A stretch of DNA of 49,540 nt, taken from Lachnospiraceae bacterium. Lineage in GTDB: Bacteria; Bacillota; Clostridia; Lachnospirales; Lachnospiraceae. Where the stretch lies: NCBI GenBank assembly GCA_017617545.1, contig JAFZVZ010000019.1, positions 1 to 49,540 of the forward strand, written 5' to 3'. Below, piece after piece: positions 9,005 through 17,626 of this stretch. The notes below the pieces were generated by a model, which saw only the letters and a list, made by a program, of their open reading frames with translations, had not been told where the DNA came from and ran no database searches. A program made the translations under genes and the position numbers. How positions within the stretch are numbered: position 1 is the first letter of the stretch; the number at the start of each line of letters is the position of its first letter.

Positions 9005-9104
9005 ATTCCTTCTCCGTTTCGCTCCTCCGTTACGCGTCGGGGAGCTTTGTATTTATACTATTATATCCCACGAAGAGAAGGGTGTAAAGTTATCGCTCTC
9101 ATTT

Positions 9105-9146
9105 TGCGGATGTAATTGATACAATTCCGCAGATATATGATATAAT
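9105..9146 (+). promoter_or_regulatory. Promoter with dyad over the -35, long spacer
   Basis: TTGATA (9116-9121), 19 bp, TATAAT (9141-9146). An imperfect dyad with outer arms TGCGG (9105-9109) and CCGCA (9127-9131) and inner AATTG/CAATT covers the -35. A 19-bp spacer with a nearby dyad resembles promoters controlled by MerR-type activators, but no regulator gene is adjacent. The start codon is at 9172. Confidence 0.45.
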
Positions 9147-9171
9147 AAACTTCCTGAAGTAGGAGGGGCGT

Positions 9172-9984
9172 ATGAAAGGGTTACTGCTGAAAGATTACCA
9201 TACACTGCGACGGAGGCTGTTGGTCTGGGGGATCATGCTTGCCTTCACGGCCATCGTGTGCGTCGTGTTTATGATCAGCGCAAAGCAAGGCTATGTCGCA
9301 TCGTTCTATGACAAGGTGCTGAAGGCGGATGCGTGGCTCATACCGTACTTGACGCGAATTGTTCTGCTGCTGTTTCTGCTGCTTTCGATGGCAGCGTCGC
9401 TCGACTTGATCCGACACACATTTTACGTTGACAAAGAGGCCTCAAGCTGCAGGGAGGCAGGGTCAGTGCCGGTCAGCACGGCGCAGAGGGTAGGAGCGAG
9501 GTTTCTTCTGATGGCAGCGGCGGTCTTCAGTGCGATCGCTGTGGACTTTGTGCTTTTGATCATAGTAAGGATGACCGCGGATGTGATGCCGTTCGGTAAC
9601 TCGATGAGCATCGTGCTGGCACTGGTCGGGGTGACAATCTTTGCGCAGACACTGGGGATGTTCTGGGGGTACAACTGCGGCGCAGGCGCGGTGCTGTACG
9701 GTAATTTCGTAAGCCTCATGATTGTGTTCGCGGCGATTCTCATTCACAACCGGGAGCTTCTCGGGAGAGTGCTCACCGCCGATGGCAGCAAGACGACGGA
9801 GGTGCTCATGGAAGTGTCCTCCGGGGCGTCGCACTTTTTAGAGCACAAAGGCGGTTACGTATTCTTAGCGTCGCTGCCGATCATGGCGGCCGGCTACGGG
9901 ATCGCAGTGTGGATTGCCGGGAGAAAGCAGGATGAGAGGACCGGGTTGCAGGAAACACCTCAGCCGGCAGAGAAGGACGACTAA
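9172..9984 (+). CDS. ABC-2-type permease, orphan
   Basis: 270 residues; AGGAGGGGCGT leads into the ATG. The opening MKGLLLKDYHTLRRRLLVWG is typical of the ABC2_membrane_5 family: a basic, amphipathic start followed by about six hydrophobic helices. Segments are visible near residues 18-36, 60-80, 105-135, 140-170, 175-195 and 225-250. A polar, charged C-terminal tail follows. Such permeases normally pair with an ATP-binding subunit encoded next to them, often in GntR-ABC-ABC2 operons. Here the neighbours are an FRG gene and a lipoprotein gene, both on the other strand, so the partner must be elsewhere or absent. Substrate unknown. Confidence 0.75.
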   Translation: MKGLLLKDYHTLRRRLLVWGIMLAFTAIVCVVFMISAKQGYVASFYDKVLKADAWLIPYLTRIVLLLFLLLSMAASLDLIRHTFYVDKEASSCREAGSVPVSTAQRVGARFLLMAAAVFSAIAVDFVLLIIVRMTADVMPFGNSMSIVLALVGVTIFAQTLGMFWGYNCGAGAVLYGNFVSLMIVFAAILIHNRELLGRVLTADGSKTTEVLMEVSSGASHFLEHKGGYVFLASLPIMAAGYGIAVWIAGRKQDERTGLQETPQPAEKDD

Positions 9985-10010
9985 GTCATACATCGGAAAA
10001 TGAACTCAAA

Positions 10011-10049
10011 AAGAAGGGAACAGACCTCGGTTGTGTCTGTTCCCTTCTT
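10011..10049. terminator. Bidirectional terminator, 15-bp perfect stem
   Basis: AAGAAGGGAACAGAC (10011-10025) pairs perfectly with 10035-10049, followed by GGGTTTT. It lies between the convergent genes ending at 9984 and 10079. Confidence 0.85.
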
Positions 10050-10078
10050 GGGTTTTACTGAATTACTGATCTGCCTGA

Positions 10079-11581
10079 TTACTCCTGGGGAACAACCGTT
10101 ACGTTGATCAGGTGAGGCTGTGCTCCGTTGTACCAGTACAGGTAACCTTCGACGTCGATGATGTCACCGCCCTTCAGAGCCTCGACTGTCTTGTAAACGT
10201 CGGTGTCTGCGCCGCGAAGGTAGGACTCCACAACGAGGGAGAACGAAACGCCGTTGAGGGAAACACGGAGGTAAAGGTCGTCACCCTGCTGGCCCGAACC
10301 GTCGTACTTGTAATCGGCCTTGTTCGTAACCCGGAGACCCTTGAGTGTGAAGCGGCTGTTCATAGCTGCGATAACCTCGGGAACCTGGCTTACGATCGTG
10401 GAACCGTCAATGTACTGCGTGAGGTCAACAGCGGGAGCGATGTAGGAACCCTCGAGGATCTCGAAGGTCGAGCCCGAAGCAACCTCAATCTCGCCGGACC
10501 ATGTTGCGCGATAACCCTTGACGCGGATCTTGGTACCGGGAACAAGCTTCGCTGCATCCTCCTCAGAGCAGGTCATCTCATAGATGAAGTAACCGCCGTC
10601 TGCGTCTGCCGCGTAAACGGTGATCTTGTCTTCCCACCAGGACTGATGATCCTGAACGTAGCACTCGATGGTGATCTCATCGTCATCAGCAGCTGCAACA
10701 AACTGCTCGTGCGTCATAACACCCTCGCTCTTGGCGTTGATGCTGCCGGTCACGGTAGCCTTGGTGATGTGCGGGTTCACACCGTTGTACCAGTAGAGGA
10801 AGCCCTCAAGATCAACGATGTCGCCGGCCTTCAGGCCTTCAACTGCCTTGTAAACGTCGGTGTCCTTGCCGCAGAGATAGGACTCAACGGTGAAGGTGTA
10901 AACATCCTTGCCGTCGGAAACCTTGAAGTAAAGGTCGTCGCCCTGCTGGCCCGAGCCGTCATGCTTGTAGGTAGCAGCGCTTACAACGGTAAGGTTCTTG
11001 AACGTAACAAACTGGTTCTGCTTCTTCACAAGCTCGTCCGTGCCGAGAAGAGCGGTAACGTCAACAGCGGGAGCAATGTAGGAACCCTCAAGGATCTCGA
11101 AGGTTGCGTCCGCTGCAACTTCCTTCTCGCCTGCCCAGGTCGCGCGGAAACCGGTAACCTTGATCTTCGTGCCGGGAACAAGCTTCGCTGCATCCTCCTC
11201 GGAGCAGGTCATGTTGTAGATGAAGTAACCGCCGTCGGGATCAGCCGCGTAAACGGTGATCTTGTTGTCCCACCAGGACTGATGAGCCTGAACGAAGCAC
11301 TCGATCACGATCTCGTCATCGTCCGCTGCCGCATCGTACTGAGCGTAGGTCATAACGCCCTCGCCCTTGGCTGCGGGATCGAAAGGAGCTTCCGTAGGAG
11401 TGGGAGTTGCGGGAACTTCCGTAGGGGTAGCAGGAGCTTCCGTAGGGGTATCCTTCGGAGCTTCGGTAGCTGCCGTAGTAGGCGTGTTGGTAGGCGTCTC
11501 AGTTTTGTTGTCCTTGCCGCATGCTGCGAGAAGGCCGAGAGACAAAACAAGGATCGCCAGAACTGCGAATAACTTTTTCAT
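10079..11581 (-). CDS. Lipoprotein with Thr-Pro linker and tandemly duplicated OB-like domains
   Basis: 500 residues. The start at 11581 is chosen because AAGGAG lies 7 nt upstream; an ATG six bases earlier is too close to it. The lipobox LAAC puts the lipidated Cys near residue 20. A Thr-Pro/Ala-Pro linker (about 25-75) is followed by two copies of a unit of about 200 residues. Each contains an 'ECxVQxHQSWW-xxKITVYAAD-DGGYFIY' block, 'CSEEDAAKLVPGTKI', 'ILEGSYIAPAVD', 'DGSGQQGDDLY', and a closing 'GxIxxxEGxLYWYNG' block. Strand patterns and the PGTKIRVKGYRA turn suggest OB-like folds, by inference. No enzyme motif is seen. Likely an extracellular binding protein. Confidence 0.75.
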   Translation of the reverse strand: MKKLFAVLAILVLSLGLLAACGKDNKTETPTNTPTTAATEAPKDTPTEAPATPTEVPATPTPTEAPFDPAAKGEGVMTYAQYDAAADDDEIVIECFVQAHQSWWDNKITVYAADPDGGYFIYNMTCSEEDAAKLVPGTKIKVTGFRATWAGEKEVAADATFEILEGSYIAPAVDVTALLGTDELVKKQNQFVTFKNLTVVSAATYKHDGSGQQGDDLYFKVSDGKDVYTFTVESYLCGKDTDVYKAVEGLKAGDIVDLEGFLYWYNGVNPHITKATVTGSINAKSEGVMTHEQFVAAADDDEITIECYVQDHQSWWEDKITVYAADADGGYFIYEMTCSEEDAAKLVPGTKIRVKGYRATWSGEIEVASGSTFEILEGSYIAPAVDLTQYIDGSTIVSQVPEVIAAMNSRFTLKGLRVTNKADYKYDGSGQQGDDLYLRVSLNGVSFSLVVESYLRGADTDVYKTVEALKGGDIIDVEGYLYWYNGAQPHLINVTVVPQE

Positions 11582-11686
11582 TGTCATTCTCCTTTTTGTC
11601 TTAAGCTGTGCAGCGGACATACGCATATCCGCCGCGACTGGTTATGCGGAAAATGAGGCTCGCGCTTCATAACCGCGTACGTCCAT

Positions 11687-11722
11687 ATTATACAGAGAAT
11701 CGCGAAAAATAAATAGTGTCAA
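11687..11722 (-). promoter_or_regulatory. Candidate promoter for the duplicated-domain lipoprotein
   Basis: On the minus strand a perfect TATAAT (11692-11687) lies about 105 nt before the start codon. The nearest TTGACA (11722-11717) is 24 bp away, too far for a normal -35, so the -35 is weak or the promoter is activator-dependent. Confidence 0.4.
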
Positions 11723-11727
11723 TTTTA

Positions 11728-13368
11728 CTAATTGTTGTGCTTTCTTCTCATAAAATATATAACAATCAGTCCAATCCACGTTACGACAAGCGCGATCAGC
11801 AGTACCTTTGAGGCCTTCGGAAGCGCTCCTGCGGCGCGGTTGTCCGCCTCGGTCACCGTGATCTGGTCGAGGTGCTTGAGAGCCGCCGTGTCCTCGTAGA
11901 GCTGTGCGATGAAGGCATCGTCGACGGTTTTCTTGCGCCGTACGGAGCGGGTGACATTTTCCACGAGCTCACCCGCGGCTTCACGCACGGAGGCGGAACC
12001 GGCAAATACCGGAGTCACGAAGGTGTGGTCGATGTTGTCGAGCAGAAGCTTCGCAGCCTGGATCTTCACGGCGTAGTGGAGCGTGTTGTCCGTGCCCTCG
12101 GCGGCGAGATACGACTTGTACTCCTCGCTTTCCTGCGCCTTTGTCGTGACCGGGACGTAGCCCTCGGTCTGGGAGTAGGAAATCTGAACCTCGTTCGTGA
12201 GCATGAACTGCATGAACAGCCACGAAGCCATGACCTCGCCCTCATCCTCCTTGTTGAAGATGCACAGCGACGGGCCCTGGGAGATCATGTACGGATCCGA
12301 TGTGTCGTATTGCGGGATCGGCCGCACGACGGTCTCGAAGCTTCGGATATCGTCGGAGCAGATGTCGGAGTTCGGCGCGTCGGTGCCCATCCAGGTGGCG
12401 CCCGCCGTGGAGTCAATGGCGAAAATGCACTGGCCGGCGTTTAAGTAGTTGCCCGGGTAGCTCGAGATCTTGAACGTCGAGAACGCACGGGATTTGGCGT
12501 GGGGCACGATGGAGTAGAGGATGTCCTTCGTGTCGTCGTTGAAGAGAAGGACATGGCCCTCGTCGTCGGAGTAATCCGCGTGCTTCTGCCAGAGCATCGA
12601 GATCATCATGTTGTCGGTCGATTTGTAGATGAACGGGATCAGTGTCGTCTGGCCGTTGACAACGAACGTGTCGCCGTCCTTGGCCATGGCGGCCTCCGAA
12701 ACCTCCCAGACATAATCCCACGTCACAATGTCGGGGATGTCGTAGCCGAGTTTCGTCACGAGATCCTTGTTGATGTACAGCGCTTCCGTGGAGCGCATGT
12801 ATGGCAGCGCGTAGACCGAGCCGCCGATGCGGCATTCGTCGAGGAATTTCGGCACGATCTCCTCTGCGGTGGGACCGTCGAAGAGAAGCTTGCTGCCCCC
12901 GAGACCGTAGTTGACGTCATACATCAGGCTGTCGAGGTTGACGACGACGTTGTTGCCCTTCTGGTACGTCGCGATGTGGTCGGGGTAGGTGATGCACACG
13001 TTCGGCGTCGTGTCCGTCGCGATGTTCGTGATGACGTCCTGGTAGATCATCGCGTAGTCGGTGTACTTCTTCAGCACGACATGCACGTTCGGGTACAGCT
13101 TCTCAAAGTCGGCGATGGCCTTCTCGTAGACGTTGACCTGCGTGATGTTCGTATCATTTTTCGCCCAGAAGGTGATGGTGTATTCCTTGCTCGTGTCGAA
13201 CTCCTTCGGCACCGTGAACGCCACGCGCTTGTTGCTCTTGTGGCAGCCGGAGAGGAGAAGTGCGGCGGTCAGGACGGACATGATCAGCGCCGTCCGCAGT
13301 AGTTTTCGGAAAATGAGTGCTCCGCGTGAGCGGGCACCGTCCGCATGAGTATGTTTCGTTCGGATCAT
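11728..13368 (-). CDS. CUT1 sugar ABC transporter substrate-binding protein with C-terminal membrane helix
   Basis: 546 residues. It overlaps the upstream permease gene by ATGA and has AGGAGG 9 nt before the ATG. A long basic N-terminus leads to a lipobox LSGC (Cys near residue 42), then an SBP_bac_1/8-type fold: ITFWAKND at the start of the mature domain, ITNIATDTTPNVCITYPDHI, and ALPYMRSTEALYINKDLVTK, all typical of sugar-binding lipoproteins. Unusually, after the binding domain there is an extra region (about 430-515) and a terminal helix (VLLIALVVTWIGLIVIYFM) with an RRKHNN tail. The protein is therefore predicted to be both lipidated and membrane-spanning. It is the last gene of the transporter operon. 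Substrate not predictable. Confidence 0.85.
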   Translation of the reverse strand: MIRTKHTHADGARSRGALIFRKLLRTALIMSVLTAALLLSGCHKSNKRVAFTVPKEFDTSKEYTITFWAKNDTNITQVNVYEKAIADFEKLYPNVHVVLKKYTDYAMIYQDVITNIATDTTPNVCITYPDHIATYQKGNNVVVNLDSLMYDVNYGLGGSKLLFDGPTAEEIVPKFLDECRIGGSVYALPYMRSTEALYINKDLVTKLGYDIPDIVTWDYVWEVSEAAMAKDGDTFVVNGQTTLIPFIYKSTDNMMISMLWQKHADYSDDEGHVLLFNDDTKDILYSIVPHAKSRAFSTFKISSYPGNYLNAGQCIFAIDSTAGATWMGTDAPNSDICSDDIRSFETVVRPIPQYDTSDPYMISQGPSLCIFNKEDEGEVMASWLFMQFMLTNEVQISYSQTEGYVPVTTKAQESEEYKSYLAAEGTDNTLHYAVKIQAAKLLLDNIDHTFVTPVFAGSASVREAAGELVENVTRSVRRKKTVDDAFIAQLYEDTAALKHLDQITVTEADNRAAGALPKASKVLLIALVVTWIGLIVIYFMRRKHNN

Positions 13369-14357
13369 CCCTTGGTACCTCCTCTCGAAACGCCCTCCAT
13401 GATCTTGTTGCGGAACACGAGGAACAGTATGATGAGCGGTACGGAGACGACCACGACCGTGGCCATCATCGCGGGGATGTTGTCGCGGCCGAAACCGCTC
13501 TGGCGGATCTCCTGGATACCGTTCGAGACGAGGTAGCGGCGGCGGTCATCCGTGATCAGGCGCGGCCACACGTAGGCGTTCCAGCACTCGATGACCTTGA
13601 GGATCGTGATGGTGACGATGGTCGGCTTGGCGACCGGTACCATGACGCGCATCAGGTATTTGAAGTCGGAGGTTCCGTCGACCTTGGCGGCCTTGTAGAG
13701 TTCCTCCGGGATCTGCTCGAAATTTTCCTTTAACAGGTAGATGTAAAATACGCTCGTTATAGACGGCAGGATCAGGCCGGCGAACGTGTTGCGCATGTTC
13801 CACGAGGTGATCGTGACGTAGTTTGTGATGATCACCAGTTCGCTCGGGATCATCATCAGGCTTAAAAACAGCGAGAACACGAGGTTGCGGCCCGGGAAGC
13901 GCATGCGCGCGAAGGCAAATGCTGCGGGCACGATGACGATCATCATCAGCGCCGTCGTCACGACCGTGTAGATCAGCGTGTTCAGGAAGTACCCGGCGAG
14001 AGGCACCGCGGTGAAGGCTTCCTTGTAGTTCGCGCCGGTCGGCTCCGAAACATAGAACTTCGGCACGGCCTCGCCGTTGTAGGCGCTCTGCGTCTTGAAG
14101 GAGGTTAAGAGCATCCAGTAGAACGGGAAGAGCACGGCCAGGGCGCAGATCGTGAGGAAAATGTACAACAGTGTGCTGCGGATGATCTTCCTGCGGCGCG
14201 CCTTGCGCTCGATCTCGTCGTAGGTCGACTGGATCGCGGCGGCAGCGGCGTCCGCGGGAGCATTTTCCGAAGCATCCGCGGGAGCATGTTCCGTAACATC
14301 CGAAAGTTCGGGGGTATCGATGATATCCCGGTTCAGGTCTTTCTCGGTATCAGCCAT
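13365..14357 (-). CDS. CUT1 sugar ABC transporter permease (MalG/UgpE type)
   Basis: 330 residues; AAAGGAGG lies 7 nt before the ATG. After a non-homologous N-terminal tail of about 60 residues rich in Ala, Asp, Glu and Pro (DASENAPADAAAAAI), it has six hydrophobic helices. The EAA loop motif is visible at EELYKAAKVDGTSDFKYLMRV, the site where the ATPase docks. MalG-type permeases usually start within a few residues of the first helix, so the acidic tail is an addition. It overlaps the binding-protein gene by 4 nt and begins 16 nt after the partner permease. Confidence 0.9.
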   Translation of the reverse strand: MADTEKDLNRDIIDTPELSDVTEHAPADASENAPADAAAAAIQSTYDEIERKARRRKIIRSTLLYIFLTICALAVLFPFYWMLLTSFKTQSAYNGEAVPKFYVSEPTGANYKEAFTAVPLAGYFLNTLIYTVVTTALMMIVIVPAAFAFARMRFPGRNLVFSLFLSLMMIPSELVIITNYVTITSWNMRNTFAGLILPSITSVFYIYLLKENFEQIPEELYKAAKVDGTSDFKYLMRVMVPVAKPTIVTITILKVIECWNAYVWPRLITDDRRRYLVSNGIQEIRQSGFGRDNIPAMMATVVVVSVPLIILFLVFRNKIMEGVSRGGTKG

Positions 14358-14373
14358 ATCGGTACCTCCTTTC

Positions 14374-15264
14374 CTAGTAATGCACGTTGTTGCGGCTCAC
14401 CATCAGGTTGATGCAGGTGATGGTGAACACAACGGCGAAGAGGATCAGGGCGGCAGCGGAAGCGAACGACGGGTAGCCGCCGCTGTTGCCGTAGAGCATG
14501 TCATAGATGTAGCCGACCATGGTGTTCATGCCGGCCGAGTTGAGGTCGGTGCCGAACAGTGCGACTTCATCGCTGTAGGCTTTGAACGCGCCGATAAAGC
14601 CGGTGATGATCAGGTAGAAGATCATCGGCGAGATCATCGGGAGCGTGATGCGGAAGAAGATGCGCGACGGGCGCGTGCCGTCCACGCGGGCTGCCTTGTA
14701 GTAGTCCTCCTTCACGGACGCGAGCGCGCTCGTGAGGATCAGGATCTTGAACGGCAGTACGATCCAGACGGTGTAGATGCACATGACGAGCATTTTCGCC
14801 CAGTGCGGACCGTCGATGAAGTCCACGGTCTCACCGCCGAAGAAGTGGATCAGCAGGTTGATCATACCGTCCGAGTACTCGGTCTTCTTGAACAGCACCA
14901 TGAACACCAGACCGACCGCGAGCGTGTTGGTCACGTACGGCAGGAAATATACGGTCTGGAACAGGTTCCGGAGCGGTTTCACCGAGCTCAGGGCAAGGCT
15001 TATGAGAAGCGCCAGGCCCGTGGAGACCGGCACGGTGATGATCACGAGGACAAACGTGTTCTTGAGCGCCTGCACGAAGTACGTGTCGCGCAGGACGTAG
15101 CGGTAGTTGTACAGGCCGGTTCCGGTCGACGTCTGGGATACGAAATTGTAGCCCTCCTCGAAGGAGTACACGATGACGTCGATCAGCGGGTAGACCATGA
15201 ACACACCGAGGAAAATGATGGCGGGCAGCAGGTAGAGCCACCCTTTGTATTTGCTCTGTTTCAT
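14374..15264 (-). CDS. CUT1 sugar ABC transporter permease (MalF/UgpA type)
   Basis: 296 residues, the usual length of the family. The short cytosolic start MKQSKYKGWLYLLPAIIF is characteristic of UgpA-type permeases. Six helices are evident and the EAA motif reads EDYYKAARVDGTRPSRIFFR. AAAGGAC precedes the start. It forms the membrane channel with the downstream MalG-type subunit. The gene lies 33 nt after the ATPase gene. Confidence 0.9.
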   Translation of the reverse strand: MKQSKYKGWLYLLPAIIFLGVFMVYPLIDVIVYSFEEGYNFVSQTSTGTGLYNYRYVLRDTYFVQALKNTFVLVIITVPVSTGLALLISLALSSVKPLRNLFQTVYFLPYVTNTLAVGLVFMVLFKKTEYSDGMINLLIHFFGGETVDFIDGPHWAKMLVMCIYTVWIVLPFKILILTSALASVKEDYYKAARVDGTRPSRIFFRITLPMISPMIFYLIITGFIGAFKAYSDEVALFGTDLNSAGMNTMVGYIYDMLYGNSGGYPSFASAAALILFAVVFTITCINLMVSRNNVHY

Positions 15265-15297
15265 AGCAGGAATGTCCTTTCGGCGGAATGGGTCGGG

Positions 15298-16449
15298 TTA
15301 CGGTTGTGTGAACTCGATGGTCTTCTCGGTCTCCCGGTCGAAGATGCATACCTTCGCGGGTTTCAAACGGAAGCGAACCGTCTCGCCGCCGATGCCCGCG
15401 GTATCCTCGGACGGGATGATCGAGCGGATCGTCGTGCCGGCGAACGCGGGATGCGTGGAGACGACGCTCGTGTCGCGGCCCATGACCTCGATCTTCTGAA
15501 GCGAGCAGGAGAGAGGACCGTTCTCGTCGGGGATGAACCCTTCGGGGCGGATGCCGACCCAGACCTCGCGCTCGCCGTCTTTTGACTTCTTGTCGGAGGC
15601 GTCCTTGCCGTCGGCTTCATTTTCCGCTAATTTCACATCGAGCACGGCATCGTCGCCGATATAGAGCTTTCCGCCCTTCACGCGGCCCTCGAAGACGTTG
15701 ATCGGGGGCGTGCCCAGGAACTTCGCGACGAAGAGGTTGCACGGCTTGTCATAGACTTCCTGCGGCTTGCCGATCTGATGGATGACACCGTCCTTCATCA
15801 CGACGATGAGGTCGCTGATGCTCATCGCCTCCTCCTGATCGTGCGTGACGAAGATCGTGGTGATGCCGGTTTCCTTCTGGATGCGCGCAAGCTCCTCGCG
15901 CGTCTGCAGACGCAGTCTCGCGTCGAGGTTGGAGAGCGGCTCGTCGAGAAGAAGCACGCTCGGCATCTTCACCAGGGCGCGCGCGATCGCGACACGCTGC
16001 TGCTGACCGCCGGAGAGCTCGCTCGGGCGGCGCTCCATGAGCTCGCTGATCTGCACGAGCTTCGCGACCTCCGTCGCCTTCGCGCGCATCTGCTCCTTCG
16101 TGAGCTTCTCCGCGCCGCGGAGGTTCCCCAGAGGGAAGGTGATGTTGTCGAGCACCGTGAGGTGCGGGTAGAGGGCGTAGTTCTGGAACACCAGGCCGAC
16201 GCCGCGATTTTCCGCGGGAAGGTCGGTGACATCGGTGTCGCCGAAGTAGATACGCCCCGCGGAGGGCATCTCAAGGCCGCTGATCAGGTTGAGCGTCGTG
16301 CTCTTGCCGCAGCCGGACGGGCCGAGGAGACCGATCAGCTTTCCGTCGGGGATCTCAAATGTAAAATCGTTGACGGCGATGACGTCCTCATGGATCTTCT
16401 TGTTGCGGTTCGGGAACCGCTTGGTTACATGGTCGAGCGTGATTTTCAT
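15298..16449 (-). CDS. Sugar ABC transporter ATPase (MsmX/UgpC/MalK type)
   Basis: 383 residues; AAGGAGG lies 10 nt upstream. Walker A is GPSGCGKST (near 44), the signature is LSGGQQQRVA, Walker B is VLLLDEP followed by the D-loop LSNLDARL, and the switch His is in FVTHDQEEA. The C-terminal third is a TOBE/OB regulatory region (GIRPEGF), interrupted by a charged low-complexity insert (NEADGKDASDKKSKDGERE). It energises import through the two downstream permeases. A second ATPase of the same family is encoded at 24667, so this organism keeps at least one dedicated and one possibly shared ATPase. Confidence 0.92.
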   Translation of the reverse strand: MKITLDHVTKRFPNRNKKIHEDVIAVNDFTFEIPDGKLIGLLGPSGCGKSTTLNLISGLEMPSAGRIYFGDTDVTDLPAENRGVGLVFQNYALYPHLTVLDNITFPLGNLRGAEKLTKEQMRAKATEVAKLVQISELMERRPSELSGGQQQRVAIARALVKMPSVLLLDEPLSNLDARLRLQTREELARIQKETGITTIFVTHDQEEAMSISDLIVVMKDGVIHQIGKPQEVYDKPCNLFVAKFLGTPPINVFEGRVKGGKLYIGDDAVLDVKLAENEADGKDASDKKSKDGEREVWVGIRPEGFIPDENGPLSCSLQKIEVMGRDTSVVSTHPAFAGTTIRSIIPSEDTAGIGGETVRFRLKPAKVCIFDRETEKTIEFTQP

Positions 16450-16485
16450 TGGGGGAAGACCTCCTTGTAGAATTGTCGGAAAATG

Positions 16486-16519
16486 AAAAAGGGCAAACCG
16501 CTAAGCTTGCGGTTTGCCC
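16486..16519 (-). terminator. Terminator after the TPR gene
   Basis: On the minus strand GGGCAAACCGC (16519-16509) pairs with 16501-16491 and is followed by five T (16490-16486). It separates the TPR gene from the transporter operon. Confidence 0.85.
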
Positions 16520-16527
16520 GTCATATC

Positions 16528-17325
16528 TTATTCGTTCTCACCGTACACATCGGCGGCGCGCTTCCGCAGTTGATTTTTGTAGAGGAAGAAACCGAAGTAC
16601 TCAAAACTCTCCGCGCAGCTGAGGCAGGTGTCCGCGTAGCGGTAGTCGTGCGCGAGATCCTTGCTGTCGAGGAGCTTGAACGCCGTGATCAGGTTCGAGT
16701 TGACCTCCTCCTCATCGTTCGTCCATACGCTGATCAGGTGAGCAAGGTTGACATGCGTTGTCGCGGTGTCAAGAATGCTTGCCGGATTGGCGAGGAGAAC
16801 GGCGAGCGCCTCTTCGTACTGCTTCGAAGCTGCCTCGTACTCACCGATCGCGGTGAGCGCAAGTCCCAGGCTGTTGCAGGCGCCTGCGAGGGCAGGGCTC
16901 TTGGATGTCTCCTCATGGCCCTTGAGGATCGCGCACGCGGGCTCAAGGAAGCGGATGGCATCGCGGTAACGCTCTTCGAGGATCAGCGTGTCGGCAATGT
17001 TGATGTAGATCTTGGCGGCAGCGGGAGTGGACTGCATGTTCAGCTGTGTCAGCACCTCCTGCGCGCGGTTGCATAAACTGTCGCACTCTTTGAATTCTCC
17101 GAGCCGGCGAGTGAGCGCGATGCGCTCGTGCAGAACCTGCAGCTGACCGGACAGGTCGCCGTAGGATGCAGCCTCGCGTCCGGCCTCGGCAAGCACTGCC
17201 TTCGCCGTCGCGTAGTCTTTCTTCGCCATACAGTTTTCAACAGCCGTCCAGACGGAATTCATCGGGATCCGCTTGATCCCGTTCTCGCCTGCAGACGACC
17301 CTGTGGATGTGGAATACTCGCCCAT
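16528..17325 (-). CDS. TPR-repeat protein
   Basis: 265 residues; GGAGG lies 5 nt before the ATG. The body is helical with tetratricopeptide signatures: YINIADTLILEERYRDAIRF, LAGACNSLGLALTAIGEYEA with SKQYEEALAVL, and TTHVNLAHLISVWTNDEEEV. No catalytic domain, signal peptide or helix-turn-helix is visible. TPR proteins act as protein-binding scaffolds, so the partner cannot be guessed. It is transcribed alone between tRNA-Gly and the sugar transporter, with a terminator on its 3' side. Confidence 0.75.
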   Translation of the reverse strand: MGEYSTSTGSSAGENGIKRIPMNSVWTAVENCMAKKDYATAKAVLAEAGREAASYGDLSGQLQVLHERIALTRRLGEFKECDSLCNRAQEVLTQLNMQSTPAAAKIYINIADTLILEERYRDAIRFLEPACAILKGHEETSKSPALAGACNSLGLALTAIGEYEAASKQYEEALAVLLANPASILDTATTHVNLAHLISVWTNDEEEVNSNLITAFKLLDSKDLAHDYRYADTCLSCAESFEYFGFFLYKNQLRKRAADVYGENE

Positions 17326-17491
17326 ACAGACCTCCGAAACGATAGTTTGCGGGTTGCCGCCGAAGAGCCGGAAGGCATGATCAGCGTCTTCATTATTATA
17401 ACGGCAGACACGAAAAAAGTAAATGATAAGTTAAAAAAATATTGAAAAGAAGGTGCTTTTGCAGTATAGTTATTTATGTATGTGCAGGTGC

Positions 17492-17520
17492 AAAAATGCC
17501 TTCCCCGCAAGGAAGGCATT
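17492..17520 (-). terminator. Terminator after tRNA-Gly
   Basis: On the minus strand AATGCCTTCC (17520-17511) pairs with 17504-17495, followed by five T (17496-17492). It lies directly downstream of the tRNA. Confidence 0.8.
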
Positions 17521-17526
17521 GAGAAG

Positions 17527-17597
17527 AGCAGATAACGGGAATCGAACCCGCCTCCTCAGCTTGGGAAGCTGATATACTACCGATGTACTATATCTGC
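17527..17597 (-). tRNA. tRNA-Gly (anticodon CCC)
   Basis: 71 nt read on the minus strand. The acceptor stem is GCAGATA/TATCTGC with T as discriminator, the anticodon stem is TCAGC/GCTGA with loop TTCCCAA, and the T arm contains GGTTCGATTCC. The anticodon is CCC, reading GGG. CCA is not encoded. A terminator follows at 17492-17520. Confidence 0.93.
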
Positions 17598-17626
17598 ATG
17601 TCTGCGTGCATTATAGCGCATACGCT

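Noticed and set aside
10112-11572. 486-codon plus-strand frame opposite the duplicated-domain lipoprotein
   Set aside because: It mirrors the real minus-strand gene, which has a lipobox, binding site and promoter; the plus frame has none.
14320-15585. Plus-strand frame of 421 codons opposite the permeases
   Set aside because: His/Asp/Glu-rich shadow of hydrophobic codons; no ribosome binding site or domain.
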